Shown here piece by piece: positions 39,464 to 48,723 of a stretch of DNA of 64,000 nt. Under the pieces are notes generated by a model. It did no database searches. It was not told the origin of the DNA and worked only from the letters and a program-made list of their open reading frames with translations. The translations under genes were made by a program, and so were the position numbers. Source of the stretch: Polynucleobacter sp. HIN11 (GTDB lineage Bacteria > Pseudomonadota > Gammaproteobacteria > Burkholderiales > Burkholderiaceae); contig NZ_AP028142.1 in assembly GCF_030297675.1 (NCBI RefSeq), forward strand, positions 1,240,001-1,304,000. The letters run 5' to 3'. How positions within the stretch are numbered: the first letter of the stretch is position 1; each line of letters starts with the position of its first letter.

Positions 39464-40648
39464 CTAACCCACTGAAATCATTGGCTTTTTACAACGCAAG
39501 ATCTGTGCATTCAAGGGGATAGCGGATGGCAATAGGCGAACAGCCTCAAAGCCGGCCTCGATCAGCATTTGGGTAATTTCCGCTTGGGAACGCGGTCTAC
39601 CCCGACCCATTGCGAGCAAATAGAAGCCAAAGTAGGCATCCCCCATTGCTTCTTGCCCCGGGGTATTAGCCATTGGTTCTGCCAAAATCAAGCTTGCCCC
39701 TGGCTCTAAGGCATTGAAAACATTACGTAATAAGATTTTGACCCGGGAGTCATCGTGATCAAAAATGACTCGAATGAGGGTGGCCACATCCGCGCCCTTG
39801 GGCAATTCACCATCAAAGAAATTCCCCCCAATCGCTCCGATGCGCTTCGATAAATCCGTCTTAGCAATCTGAGTGTTTGCTAACTCAGCCACACCAGGAA
39901 GATCAAAAATCGTGCACTGCAACTGCGGATAAAGTTTTGCAAGTTGAGTCGCAAACGCGCCCTGCCCACCACCAATGTCGAGTAATTGGCGGTGCTTAGC
40001 AAACGAGTAGGCATCGATTACCTCGGCGGTAACTAAAGGTTGAGTGTGCGCCATGAGCTTTGAATAGTTCGCAACGCGCTCGGCCGATAGCGATTCTGGT
40101 TTGGGATCGTGGGCGTGATCGATATAGGGCCAATACTCGGCCATCGCCGCTTTCCCAGAAATATCACCGCGCAAGAGTGCCAACGGATCTTGCAGATCAC
40201 GATAGAAATCGCCGTGATGAATAATCATATCGACGAGTGCACGATTACCAACTAAAGGCGCCCCCAGCATGCCAAGTGCATAGTGCTCGTTATCTCGTTT
40301 TGTTAAAAGACGAATGGCAACTGCTGCGTCGAGTAAACGATTGAGGCCTGCGGGCGGTAACGCAATGCGCTCTTGCAATTGTGCTTTAGACAAAGAGCCG
40401 TTTGCGAGCAACTCAAACAAATTGACTTTGACACAAGCCAATAAGATTTGGGAGTACACAAAGCCCGCCATCACATCAAAGAGTGCGGAGGCCTGACGCC
40501 GCACGACCCAGCGTGTCAATGGAAAGCGCGCAGCCCAGCGCTGAAATCGGGGTGAGGCAATGACACTATTACGCCAATCGGCGAAGGTGTCTTTCAATGA
40601 GCGGTGATGGGTTTGCGTGTCTTCGGACACACGCTCAGACAGTGGCAT
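39464..40648 (-). CDS. crtF: Hydroxyneurosporene O-methyltransferase CrtF
   Basis: 394 residues. An N-terminal dimerisation/helical domain (about 40-200) precedes a SAM-binding domain with motif I LLDIGGGQGAFATQLAKLYP near residue 214. It methylates the C1-hydroxyl of acyclic carotenoids, giving methoxy carotenoids of the spheroidene or spirilloxanthin series. The start overlaps crtE by 14 bases, so crtE-crtF form an operon that can read into bchC. Confidence 0.93.
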   Translation of the reverse strand: MPLSERVSEDTQTHHRSLKDTFADWRNSVIASPRFQRWAARFPLTRWVVRRQASALFDVMAGFVYSQILLACVKVNLFELLANGSLSKAQLQERIALPPAGLNRLLDAAVAIRLLTKRDNEHYALGMLGAPLVGNRALVDMIIHHGDFYRDLQDPLALLRGDISGKAAMAEYWPYIDHAHDPKPESLSAERVANYSKLMAHTQPLVTAEVIDAYSFAKHRQLLDIGGGQGAFATQLAKLYPQLQCTIFDLPGVAELANTQIAKTDLSKRIGAIGGNFFDGELPKGADVATLIRVIFDHDDSRVKILLRNVFNALEPGASLILAEPMANTPGQEAMGDAYFGFYLLAMGRGRPRSQAEITQMLIEAGFEAVRLLPSAIPLNAQILRCKKPMISVG

Positions 40649-41555
40649 GGTGATGCAGCGGTCGACTCGTATTGATAAACCATGCTTCCGGAATCAAGCG
40701 TTCTGCCTCTTTTGCGACCAGAGTGCGTAGCATCTTCTCGCCTTTACACGACGGTATCGAATGAATTGCTTTGTAGACCAACTCATCAAAATGCTGAACC
40801 GCGCCCACCAATCCAAGATCTCGCGCAGAGCTTGGTCGATCATGAGCTAAATCTTGACCTTGTGGTTTACCCATCGTCGCTTGATCAGCCAATACATCGC
40901 GAATGTCATCGGCTACTTGATAGGCCTCACCCAACCACTCACCGAGTGGTTTCCAAGTATCGGCATCCGCTCCTGCGGCTTGTGCGCCCGCTGCGGTTGC
41001 CGCCTCAAAGAGTGAACCGGTTTTTTCTTTTTGGTATTGCGATAGTTGGACTTTGGATTCGCACTCCCACGCTTGACCCGACACAATGCCGTGCGGCGCA
41101 CCGACGGATGCGGCAATCGTTTTTAGAAGTGGTGCTAAGCGCAGTGGTGAGCGCATGCTGCACGAAGCCATGTATTGAAATGCCAACACAATCAGTGCAT
41201 CACCCGCAAGCACGGCAATGCGCTCACCAAATGCGGCATGTACTGAGGGTTGGCCACGGCGCACCATGGCATTATCAAAACAGGGCAAATCATCGTGCAC
41301 CAGGGATGCACAATGCAATAGCTCAATCGCGCCCGCAGCGGCAATCGATAAATCCGGATCGTCATCGCCGCAGGCGGCAGCGACCGCTAAACACAGTTGC
41401 GGCCGAATGCGCGCACCTCCTGGGAACACGGCATGATGCAATGCCCTTTGTAAATTTTGTGGGGCTGTCTTAGACTCTGCGATGGCAAGCGCTTGATGCA
41501 AGCCCTTTTCAATGCGTTCTTGCATCGCTTGACTGGGGCTGATTTTTGAGCTCAT
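40635..41555 (-). CDS. crtE: Geranylgeranyl diphosphate synthase CrtE
   Basis: 306 residues, trans-prenyltransferase fold. First Asp-rich motif LVHDDLPCFDNAMVRRGQPS near residue 91 and second QVADDIRDVLAD near residue 212. It makes the C20 precursor for both carotenoids (CrtB) and the bacteriochlorophyll tail (BchG). It is divergent from bchO, with a PpsR operator 45 bases upstream of the ATG. Confidence 0.95.
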   Translation of the reverse strand: MSSKISPSQAMQERIEKGLHQALAIAESKTAPQNLQRALHHAVFPGGARIRPQLCLAVAAACGDDDPDLSIAAAGAIELLHCASLVHDDLPCFDNAMVRRGQPSVHAAFGERIAVLAGDALIVLAFQYMASCSMRSPLRLAPLLKTIAASVGAPHGIVSGQAWECESKVQLSQYQKEKTGSLFEAATAAGAQAAGADADTWKPLGEWLGEAYQVADDIRDVLADQATMGKPQGQDLAHDRPSSARDLGLVGAVQHFDELVYKAIHSIPSCKGEKMLRTLVAKEAERLIPEAWFINTSRPLHHHATV

Positions 41556-41599
41556 GGCCGGCTTTCAGAGTTAATCGGGTCGCAATACGGGTAAAAAAG

Positions 41600-41640
41600 T
41601 GTAAATATTTTTTTACACTTATCATGATGATGAATATAGT
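41600..41640 (+). promoter_or_regulatory. PpsR operator (41600-41617) and bchO promoter
   Basis: Perfect TGT-N12-ACA (TGTAAATATTTTTTTACA). Its right arm TTTACA (41612-41617) with TATAGT at 41635-41640, spaced by 17 bases, is a good sigma70 promoter toward bchO. The same operator lies 45 bases before crtE on the other strand, so it probably controls both genes. Confidence 0.75.
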
Positions 41641-41672
41641 CAGCTAATGCAAGAGGGTCAATCAATCATATC

Positions 41673-41686
41673 TAGGGAAAACCCTA
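41673..41686 (+). repeat. Inverted repeat TAGGG-AAAA-CCCTA abutting the bchO start
   Basis: Perfect 5-bp arms directly before ATG 41687. AGGG may serve as the ribosome site, so folding would hide it. A close copy occurs at 6144-6157. Confidence 0.5.
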
Positions 41687-42559
41687 ATGAGTACCATTAA
41701 TCGCATTCCCTACGACTGGCCAAACCGCCAAATTAGCCGCTTCGTCACCGTGGGCGATCTCACTTGGCATGTGCAAATCTCGGGCAAGGGGCCGATGATT
41801 TTGTTACTGCATGGCACCGGTTCCTCCACACACTCCTGGGGCGAACTCACGCCTTTACTCAATCAAGAGGCGCAAGTTCTTAGCGTCGATCTACCAGGGC
41901 ACGCCTTTACTCTGGGAGCTTCAGTGGACTCCTTACGACTCGAGCAGATCGCGAGTAATTTGATTGCATTGATTGGTGAACTCAAAGTGCCGTGGCCGAC
42001 CATTGTCGTTGGTCATTCTGCTGGCGCTCCCTTGGCACTCGCCTTTGCTAATCTGGCACCCACCAAACCACAAGTGATTATTGGTCTAAATCCCTCACTA
42101 ATTCCGCCGCCGCCGAGCTACACCCAATTTTTTGGACCCATGTTGGGGCCAGTCACTAAATCAGCAACGCTGGCATCGATTCTGGCAAAGCTTGCACCAC
42201 TCTCAGGTATGACCGATCGATTACTAGATTCCACCAATACCAATTTGCCAGAAACAAATCGCAATTACTATCGGCGCCTCTTTCAATCACCTGAGCATGT
42301 GCGCGGTGCCATGAACTTTATGGCCTCGGCCAACATTGATCAAGTACTTAAAGCCGGCTCAAACCTTTCAAGCAAGTTAATTTGGGTGATTGGCGAGAGT
42401 GATCAATGGGTCCCAGAAATGGGCTTGAAGAAAATCATCAGCCAGTACTTTCCTAAATCCACCGTGATCTATTGGCCAGGTGGTCACATCATGCACGAAG
42501 TGGAAACTGCCAAGACCGCTGATCTAATCTTGAGTGAGCTGCGCGCCCTTAAGAAGTAA
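41687..42559 (+). CDS. bchO: BchO, alpha/beta-hydrolase Mg chelatase accessory protein
   Basis: 290 residues, alpha/beta-hydrolase fold. LLLHGTGSSTHSWGELTPLL near residue 37 forms the oxyanion region, the nucleophile elbow is VVGHSAGAPLALAF (Ser near residue 108), and the catalytic His lies in GGHIMHEVE near the C-terminus. BchO is found only beside bchI/bchD in purple bacteria, and its substrate is unknown. It converges with bchD across 6 bases. Confidence 0.93.
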   Translation: MSTINRIPYDWPNRQISRFVTVGDLTWHVQISGKGPMILLLHGTGSSTHSWGELTPLLNQEAQVLSVDLPGHAFTLGASVDSLRLEQIASNLIALIGELKVPWPTIVVGHSAGAPLALAFANLAPTKPQVIIGLNPSLIPPPPSYTQFFGPMLGPVTKSATLASILAKLAPLSGMTDRLLDSTNTNLPETNRNYYRRLFQSPEHVRGAMNFMASANIDQVLKAGSNLSSKLIWVIGESDQWVPEMGLKKIISQYFPKSTVIYWPGGHIMHEVETAKTADLILSELRALKK

Positions 42560-42565
42560 TTGGCT

Positions 42566-44365
42566 CTAGGTATGCAAAACACCTAAGACTGCTTGCGAGA
42601 GTTCGTGCGCGCGCGCATGCGGTAAGGGCAAATAGTACGAACCAATCAGTCGGGCAATATGCCCCCCCTCCTCGCGCGCTTGCGGCGAGGTATCGATCCA
42701 TAAACTGCGTACCTTGATCTGCGATGCTAGCTTTGCGGATTGCTCAGCATCAACTTGCGCTTGGGTGCGACCTGGTGTGCCGTCGCGTGCAATATTGGCG
42801 CGACCATCGGTTAAGAACACCAAGGTGGGGGTCATGCCTTTTTTAAGTGACCCCTTCGCCAGTGCAAAAGCTGTATCAATCGCAAGGGCTAGCGGTGTGC
42901 CGCCCCCACCAGGCAGTGACGCTAATGAGCGCTTCGCTCTAACCAGGGAACGAGTTGGACTTAACAACAGTTCTGCTTCGCTTCCCCGAAAACTAATGAG
43001 TGCTACCTGATCACGTCGCACATAGCACTCTGCAAGCAGTAACTCCACTGCACCTTTTGCTTCAGCTAAACGATTGATCGCCGCAGAGCCCGAGGCATCG
43101 ACCACAAACGTGGTGAGTGTTTGATTACGCTGTCGATAGCGTTTTACGCGCAGATCATCCTTACGAATGAGGATTTTTGGCTGAGACGGATTCTGACTAC
43201 TCTTAAGTTGGGCCTGACGAATCCGCTGCCAGGGTACTGCAGCGCGCAGAGTATCCATCAAACTCAATCGTTGATTACCAGAGGGCATACCGGGCTTTGA
43301 GCCCATTGGTCGACCACGCAGATGACTCAATTGACTCGCGCCTGCCTTACCAGCTGAGTGATTTTTTTGGCGTACCAGCGCGAGTTGAGTGAGTCGATCA
43401 AGCAGCTCGCGAGGGATCGCTGCCTGTGCGGCTTCTAATACTTGATCTTCAAGAACTTCTGTCTCTTGATTCTGAGATGAAGTCTCCTCTGAATTAGCTT
43501 CCTCGTTTTCTTCGGGGTCTGGTTCAGGATTGGACTCATCCTCAGCCTGAGTCTCGTCGGCCATATTAGGTATTTGGGTTGCTTTCGGTAGCAGTACCAG
43601 GGTCACCGCGCGCTCAAGATGTTCTTTGCTTAGCTCACTCTCATGCCATTCGAGATCCATCGCGGCCAAGTACCTCGCAGCTCTTGCTGCAAATTGCACC
43701 GCGCGCAAGGAAACAATGCCTAACTGCGCCGCAATTCCGACGAGCGCGGCGTATTGTTCATCACTGAGGGTGATTTGCTCTACCCGCCCTTGAATCGATA
43801 TGCGATCGAGATCAATGAACTCTGCATCGAGTTTGGCATCTGGTAAGTCATGCCATGCGATCGAGTCCAAATCAATATAAAACGCGCAGCGCTCGATCAA
43901 TTTTGGATTCACACTCTCGTCTTCTTCAATACTTTCATCAAGAGCGATCACTCCCATCGCGCAGGCAATGCGTTCTCCATGACCATCACGCTCAACCTGA
44001 ATGGCGCCATGATCGAGGGCGGCTGCAATACGGGCCACTGTGCCTGCTTCCACTCGCTCAGCCATTGGCAAAATCACGAGGCTTTGATCACAATGACTTA
44101 AGAGCCCCGGTCGAAAGATTGGCTTCCCCGAGATGATGGTGGCTTCAATATCCAAACCACCTAGTAAGTTCTCATCTGAGATACCGCTGGGGATCTTCCG
44201 TAATGGTGTTGCTAAACCATGATGGCGTGCAAGCTGTTCAAGGGTTTGTAACCAGCGCTCGCGCACAGGTCCGGAGCGCGCATGCACAATCACCCCACCA
44301 AATTCATGGGGTGCGAGAGTCATTAACTGCGCAACGTGCAGGCAAGTTAACCAGTAAGGGTTCAT
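42566..44365 (-). CDS. bchD: Magnesium chelatase subunit D
   Basis: 599 residues. A degenerate AAA+ domain (about 1-265) lacks an intact P-loop. It is followed by an acidic Pro/Glu linker (about 270-305), and then a von Willebrand A domain with the MIDAS motif VVDASGSAA near residue 420. With BchI and BchH it inserts Mg into protoporphyrin IX. It starts 3 bases after bchI. Confidence 0.95.
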   Translation of the reverse strand: MNPYWLTCLHVAQLMTLAPHEFGGVIVHARSGPVRERWLQTLEQLARHHGLATPLRKIPSGISDENLLGGLDIEATIISGKPIFRPGLLSHCDQSLVILPMAERVEAGTVARIAAALDHGAIQVERDGHGERIACAMGVIALDESIEEDESVNPKLIERCAFYIDLDSIAWHDLPDAKLDAEFIDLDRISIQGRVEQITLSDEQYAALVGIAAQLGIVSLRAVQFAARAARYLAAMDLEWHESELSKEHLERAVTLVLLPKATQIPNMADETQAEDESNPEPDPEENEEANSEETSSQNQETEVLEDQVLEAAQAAIPRELLDRLTQLALVRQKNHSAGKAGASQLSHLRGRPMGSKPGMPSGNQRLSLMDTLRAAVPWQRIRQAQLKSSQNPSQPKILIRKDDLRVKRYRQRNQTLTTFVVDASGSAAINRLAEAKGAVELLLAECYVRRDQVALISFRGSEAELLLSPTRSLVRAKRSLASLPGGGGTPLALAIDTAFALAKGSLKKGMTPTLVFLTDGRANIARDGTPGRTQAQVDAEQSAKLASQIKVRSLWIDTSPQAREEGGHIARLIGSYYLPLPHARAHELSQAVLGVLHT

Positions 44366-44368
44366 GCC

Positions 44369-45388
44369 TTAAGCAAATAACTCATCAAGTGCCCGTTGCA
44401 CACGCGTTGCCGAACTGGATTCGTCGAGAGGGTTGCGACGCAAGCGATGTTGTAGGGCAGGCACTGCAATGCGCTTAAGATGATCGCGCGTGACTTTATT
44501 TTTCCCATCGAGGGCAGCGACTGCGCGTGAAGCGCGCAACAGCGTGAGTTCGCCGCGCAGGCCATCGGTACCAAGATGCGCGCACAGCGTACTAGCATCG
44601 TGTAGCAATTTGTCATCAACCTTAACGCTGGCTAGTTTCTTGCGCGCATTGGCCATCATCTCCCGAATCTTCGCGTCTTCTTTATCCCAGATTTTCATGA
44701 AGGCCTCGGGGTTACGCTCAAAGGCATCACGTCGTTTAATGATCTCGACACGGCTGGGCATATCGCTTGGGGTTTTCACCTCCACGGCTAGGCCAAAACG
44801 ATCTAAGAGTTGGGGGCGCAACTCGCCCTCCTCGGGGTTGCCACTGCCCACCAATACAAAGCGAGCAGGATGGCGCACACTCAAGCCTTCGCGCTCCACC
44901 ACATTTTGTCCCGAAGCAGCGACATCAATGAGTAGATCAACTAAGTGATCATCCAACAAATTAACCTCATCAATGTATAAGAATCCGCGATTAGCTTTCG
45001 CTAACAAGCCGGGCTCAAAGGCTTTCTCACCAAGTGTTAAAGCTTTCTCGATATCCAACGCACCCAGTACACGATCCTCAGTCGCGCCCAAGGGAAGATC
45101 AACCACTGGAACGGGGCGCAGCTCCGTTTTGGGTTTGGTTTTTGCTCCCGAACTGCAAATAGCACATAGGCCTGCCATCGCTTTGGGATCGCATCCATAC
45201 GCGCAGTCTTTCACAACGGTCATGGTGGGTAAGAGTGATGCGAGACCTCGAACCGCAGTTGACTTCCCGGTGCCGCGATCTCCCATCACCAGTACACCGC
45301 CAATACTAGGCTCTAATGCAGCTACCAAAATAGCAAGCTTCATATCCTCTTGGCCCACAATGGCTGAGAAGGGGTAGTTACGGGTCAT
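44369..45388 (-). CDS. bchI: Magnesium chelatase ATPase subunit I
   Basis: 339 residues from ATG 45388 with AGGAG upstream; the frame stays open to 45502 but the extra 38 residues do not belong to the family. Walker A GDRGTGKST at residues 36-44, Walker B LYIDEVNLLDDH near residue 145, AAA+ family. It forms the hexameric motor with BchD. No PpsR site is visible in the 95 bases to psiE. Confidence 0.96.
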   Translation of the reverse strand: MTRNYPFSAIVGQEDMKLAILVAALEPSIGGVLVMGDRGTGKSTAVRGLASLLPTMTVVKDCAYGCDPKAMAGLCAICSSGAKTKPKTELRPVPVVDLPLGATEDRVLGALDIEKALTLGEKAFEPGLLAKANRGFLYIDEVNLLDDHLVDLLIDVAASGQNVVEREGLSVRHPARFVLVGSGNPEEGELRPQLLDRFGLAVEVKTPSDMPSRVEIIKRRDAFERNPEAFMKIWDKEDAKIREMMANARKKLASVKVDDKLLHDASTLCAHLGTDGLRGELTLLRASRAVAALDGKNKVTRDHLKRIAVPALQHRLRRNPLDESSSATRVQRALDELFA

Positions 45389-45483
45389 GCAAGCGCTCCT
45401 TGAATAAACTTTATTGGTTTGTTGCCAAATTAAGGTTAAATATAAGGCATCTAACGGGCAATGAGCCCATTTAAGGAAAAACG

Positions 45484-45942
45484 ATGAGCGATAAGACCCC
45501 AAAGAGCATTAAAAGCGTTGAAGAGCGCATCGAGTCTTGGTTTATTCCAACGGGCAATCTTTTTGTTTCCTTATTTCATCGAATTGCCCTCTTTGCAATT
45601 GGCGCGGCCACCGTATGGGCCGCTGGGATGAGCTTTCTGGAAATGATGCATAAGCCCTATGCCTCAGTTCAAGATTTACTCCTTCTATTTATTTACCTAG
45701 AAATTGGTGCAATGGTGGGCATTTACTTTAAGACCAATCACATGCCCGTGCGCTTCTTGATTTACATTGCCATTACTGCCGTCACGCGGCTGATCATCGA
45801 TCTGGTTGGCACCAAGCATGAGGCGGACATGGGCATCTTGCTAATGGGCCTTACCATTTTCGTCTTAGCACTCGCCAATGCATTAGTGCGTTATGCCTCC
45901 AATAAATTTCCCAGTAAAACTGATCATCCGGGTGGTGATTAA
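45484..45942 (+). CDS. PsiE-family phosphate-starvation-inducible membrane protein
   Basis: 152 residues, four predicted membrane helices, with the PsiE features FIYLEIGAMVGIYFKTNHMPVRFLIYIAITAVTRLI (near 76-111). Function of the family is unknown; in E. coli it is induced by phosphate starvation. It is divergent from bchI, followed 2 bases later by a class II aldolase gene, and has no known photosynthetic role. Confidence 0.85.
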   Translation: MSDKTPKSIKSVEERIESWFIPTGNLFVSLFHRIALFAIGAATVWAAGMSFLEMMHKPYASVQDLLLLFIYLEIGAMVGIYFKTNHMPVRFLIYIAITAVTRLIIDLVGTKHEADMGILLMGLTIFVLALANALVRYASNKFPSKTDHPGGD

Positions 45943-45944
45943 AC

Positions 45945-46673
45945 GTGAGTCCTGCAGAACAACAAACCCGGATTGATTTAGCAGCCTGTTACCGTTTGTG
46001 TGCATTTGAGGGCTGGGATGATTTGATCTATACCCACATCTCAGCAACGGTTCCCAATGAACCTAATCACTATCTCATCAATCCGTTTGGCTATCAGTTT
46101 GATGAAATCACCGCATCGAATTTGGTAAAGGTCAATACCCAAGGTGAGATTGTGGATCCCAACTCACCCTACCGCGTTAATCCCACCGGCTTTGCGATTC
46201 ATGGGGCAGTGCATCGCGCCCGCCCCGATGCGAACTGCGTGATGCATTTACATAACACCGCTGGGATTGCGGTATCCGCTCAGGAGAACGGTTTATTACC
46301 ACTCTCGCAGCATGCCATGCGCTTTATGGGACATCTGGGATACCACGATTACGAAGGTGTTGCTCTCACCGAATCCGAAGGAAAGCGCCTTACTGAATCC
46401 CTTGGTAAACACCCTGCCATGCTATTGCGTAACCACGGCACACTCACCGTAGGTCGCACGATCGGCGAAGCCTATGTGGTGATGGCCACTCTGATTAAAG
46501 CGTGTGAGATTCAGATTGCTGCACTCTCGAGTCCACAATTGCATCTGCCCAAGCAAAGTGTGATCCAGAAAGCCGCCGATGAGTTACATGATGGCGGCGC
46601 CGAAGAAGGAATACTAGAGTGGCCCGCCCTACTACGAATGCTCGATCGCTTTGATGAGAGCTATAAAGATTAA
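45945..46673 (+). CDS. Class II aldolase/adducin family protein
   Basis: 242 residues, GTG start 45945. Metal-binding histidines are visible in CVMHLHNTAG (near residue 97) and LLRNHGTLTVG (near residue 160), typical of fuculose-phosphate-aldolase-like enzymes. SQHAMRFMGHLGYHDYEG near residue 124 is common in the adducin-like subgroup of Burkholderiales. The substrate is unknown. It is co-directional with psiE and the tautomerase. Confidence 0.87.
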   Translation: MSPAEQQTRIDLAACYRLCAFEGWDDLIYTHISATVPNEPNHYLINPFGYQFDEITASNLVKVNTQGEIVDPNSPYRVNPTGFAIHGAVHRARPDANCVMHLHNTAGIAVSAQENGLLPLSQHAMRFMGHLGYHDYEGVALTESEGKRLTESLGKHPAMLLRNHGTLTVGRTIGEAYVVMATLIKACEIQIAALSSPQLHLPKQSVIQKAADELHDGGAEEGILEWPALLRMLDRFDESYKD

Positions 46674-46701
46674 TTAACTAAATCACGAACAAGGAGTTGA
46701 T

Positions 46702-46890
46702 ATGCCCACATTCAATGTGCAAATGTTTGAAGGAAGAACAGTCGAGCAAAAACGCAAATTTGTTGCTGAGGTAACTCGTGTCACCTGCGAAACCTTAGGA
46801 TGCAGCCCTGGATCGGTTGACATCATCATCACCGATGTGAAGAAAGAAGACTGGGCTACCGGTGGGAAGCTGTGGTGTGATGCGGATTAG
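46702..46890 (+). CDS. 4-oxalocrotonate tautomerase family protein
   Basis: 62 residues. Catalytic Pro1 follows the start Met (MPTFNVQMFEGRT), with the usual RTVEQKRKFVAEVT helix. Such enzymes shift keto-enol double bonds in aromatic or carboxylate degradation. AAGGAG lies 7 bases before the ATG. Its stop converges with the antitoxin gene, overlapping by 4 bases. Confidence 0.88.
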   Translation: MPTFNVQMFEGRTVEQKRKFVAEVTRVTCETLGCSPGSVDIIITDVKKEDWATGGKLWCDAD

Positions 46891-47192
46891 GCATGAATCG
46901 CAATACGCAAGCCAAGCGCTTGCACCACTCGATATACCGTATCGAATCGAGGCTTCGAGCGAGGGCGCAGAGCCTTATAGAGTGCCTCACGTGTTAGGCC
47001 GCTAGACTCTGAAATAGCTGTCATCCCCTTTGCGCGAGCAATATGTCCAAGGGCAGCCGCCAATTCTGCATCATCACCCTCAGCTATTACTTGGTTTAAA
47101 TACTCCGTAATTGCCCGTTTATTTTTTAGCAATCGAACAATATCAAACTCACGAATTTCTTGCTGTTTATTTTTATGAATCTTTTTCATCAT
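46887..47192 (-). CDS. Addiction-module antidote, HigA-like HTH
   Basis: 101 residues, the probable addiction module antidote family (COG3636 type). A charged N-terminus is followed by an Xre-like helix-turn-helix in the C-terminal half (MTAISESSGLTREALYKALR, about 56-75). It is expected to neutralise the upstream toxin and repress the operon. The gene starts 20 bases inside the toxin gene. Confidence 0.88.
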   Translation of the reverse strand: MMKKIHKNKQQEIREFDIVRLLKNKRAITEYLNQVIAEGDDAELAAALGHIARAKGMTAISESSGLTREALYKALRPRSKPRFDTVYRVVQALGLRIAIHA

Positions 47193-47484
47193 TCATTAAT
47201 TCCTTAATCATCTGCTTTGACTTCTTGATATCAGCCTTTTGACTATCTTTTGTACCACCATAAAGCATCAAAATGCTTGGCTCGATATCTTGATAAAAAT
47301 ACATTCTCCAGCCGTTACCAAAAAATTCTCTCATTTCAAATAAGTATTGAGCTAATTTTTTAATATCACCCAAGTTCCCACGTCGAACTCTTTCTAGCCT
47401 TCTTGCAAGGCGAATTTGTACTGAAAAGTCCTTGATGCCAGAAAACCATTTGCGGAAAGTCATTGTTTCATACACTTTTATCAT
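47173..47484 (-). CDS. RelE/HigB-like addiction-module killer protein
   Basis: 103 residues, COG3657-type toxin. The core RLERVRRGNLGDIKKL (near 30-45) followed by MREFFGNGWRMYFYQD and ILMLYGGTKDSQKADI is typical of the RelE superfamily, which cleaves mRNA at the ribosome. The start codon lies in the palindrome TCATGCATGA (47481-47490). The toxin is first and the antitoxin second, the usual order for this family. Confidence 0.88.
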   Translation of the reverse strand: MIKVYETMTFRKWFSGIKDFSVQIRLARRLERVRRGNLGDIKKLAQYLFEMREFFGNGWRMYFYQDIEPSILMLYGGTKDSQKADIKKSKQMIKELMNDEKDS

Positions 47485-47575
47485 GCATGAATTTTATAAG
47501 ACATATTGTAATCGAACGGATACAGTATAGCAACTACCTTACGGTACTCAGGGAATTACTTTTAGAACTTTTTAC

Positions 47576-48550
47576 CTAATGGTGTTGATTTTTCTCTAAG
47601 AAAAACTCTGCCTGCGCCAGAGCTTCTTCCGCATCAAGTCCTACGATATCGGCTGCAATACCTTGTCTTAATTCGGGCCGGGCAATGAAAATTGGACCGC
47701 CGACCATCACTCCAATTTTTGGATTTAGAGATTCTTCTTTTAGCAGTTGAATGAATCGTTTGAGGGCAGGTATTTGGTCTTCGGTACTTACTGATAAGCC
47801 GACCAAGTCGAAGAATTGGGTTTTAATCGCCACAATAATTTCACCTTCACTCGCGGCTAATTCGCCCCACACCTTCCAGCCGCCGCGTCTAAAGAACTCT
47901 GACACTATGAATAAACCCAAGGTATGCTGCGATCCAGGTAAGGGCACTAGCATTGCATGCGGCGCTTTTTCATCCGTCCTGGCAAATTCCTGAAACAGTG
48001 GGCTGAAGTCATAAATCAATTGCTTAATGCGCCACATCGCAGTAGTGACCTGTGTAAACGTGGCGCGATCCTCTTCCCACATCACACCCAATCGTCTTGC
48101 AACAGGTGCTAGTAAGCGAAGATAGATTTCATCGAGCGGTACACCCTGCTCATAGAGTTCTTGTACAAAATCTGCCGCTTTAGTTGCGTCATCTCGCAAT
48201 ACCAACTCCGTTAGCTCATGAACACGGCTCTCATCATTGAGCCGAATACTCATTACGGGAGAGCGATTAGCTTCTGGCGAGCTTGAGTGACTTACAAGTA
48301 ATCGCGGGATGACATTGGTTTCAATGGTTTGCATGAGCCAATCCAAGTGCTCATCGGGTCTAGCATTTAACCGTAGCGGTCGACTCCCCAAACTAGTCGA
48401 TAACTGACTAATACGGTGGCTGTGCTGATCGTTAGCTGACTCTTGGGCACACTCTTCCCATTCGTCCTGACTTGGGTTGATGTTCTGGTGCTCCTCAGGC
48501 TTTGAAAGTAATTTTGCCCTGAGGAGACTTGCGTAACGCCATAAAGCCAT
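47576..48550 (-). CDS. Second AerR/PpaA-like B12-domain protein
   Basis: 324 residues. A variable, charged N-terminus (1-65) precedes a helical domain ending WEEDRATFTQVTTAMWRIK (158-176) and a cobalamin-type fold with GSQHTLG, His209 the candidate ligand. The layout equals that of AerR at 22.5 kb, but the two are clearly diverged, so this is a paralogue and not a recent copy. It is divergent from bchH across a PpsR operator. It may be a light or redox sensor acting on PpsR or on tetrapyrrole synthesis (inference). Heme instead of cobalamin is possible. Confidence 0.82.
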   Translation of the reverse strand: MALWRYASLLRAKLLSKPEEHQNINPSQDEWEECAQESANDQHSHRISQLSTSLGSRPLRLNARPDEHLDWLMQTIETNVIPRLLVSHSSSPEANRSPVMSIRLNDESRVHELTELVLRDDATKAADFVQELYEQGVPLDEIYLRLLAPVARRLGVMWEEDRATFTQVTTAMWRIKQLIYDFSPLFQEFARTDEKAPHAMLVPLPGSQHTLGLFIVSEFFRRGGWKVWGELAASEGEIIVAIKTQFFDLVGLSVSTEDQIPALKRFIQLLKEESLNPKIGVMVGGPIFIARPELRQGIAADIVGLDAEEALAQAEFFLEKNQHH

Positions 48551-48684
48551 TCACACTCCAATTTTCTTCTGTGGCGCTTTAGGCTAGCCCTGCTGTAATG
48601 AAAATTAGGCCTATTTTTGCGTCGATTTGTCTTGTGTCATTTATAGATCGTTCAGAAATTTATCTCCATGAATGTTTACTTTTA

Positions 48685-48696
48685 AGGGTTAACCCT
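48685..48696. repeat. Palindrome AGGGTTAACCCT upstream of bchH
   Basis: Perfect 12-bp palindrome 27 bases upstream of the bchH PpsR operator, followed by TAG and then TTTTAGG. Placement fits an activator or second repressor site. Confidence 0.5.
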
Positions 48697-48723
48697 AGTT
48701 TTAGGTGCTAATACAGTTATAAG

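Noticed and set aside
40682..41473. 263-codon plus-strand ORF opposite crtE
   Set aside because: Low-complexity Arg/His/Pro-rich composition typical of antisense reading; crtE carries both Asp-rich motifs.
45389..45502. N-terminal extension of BchI
   Set aside because: The extra residues are not in the BchI family and overlap the psiE start region; AGGAG marks ATG 45388.
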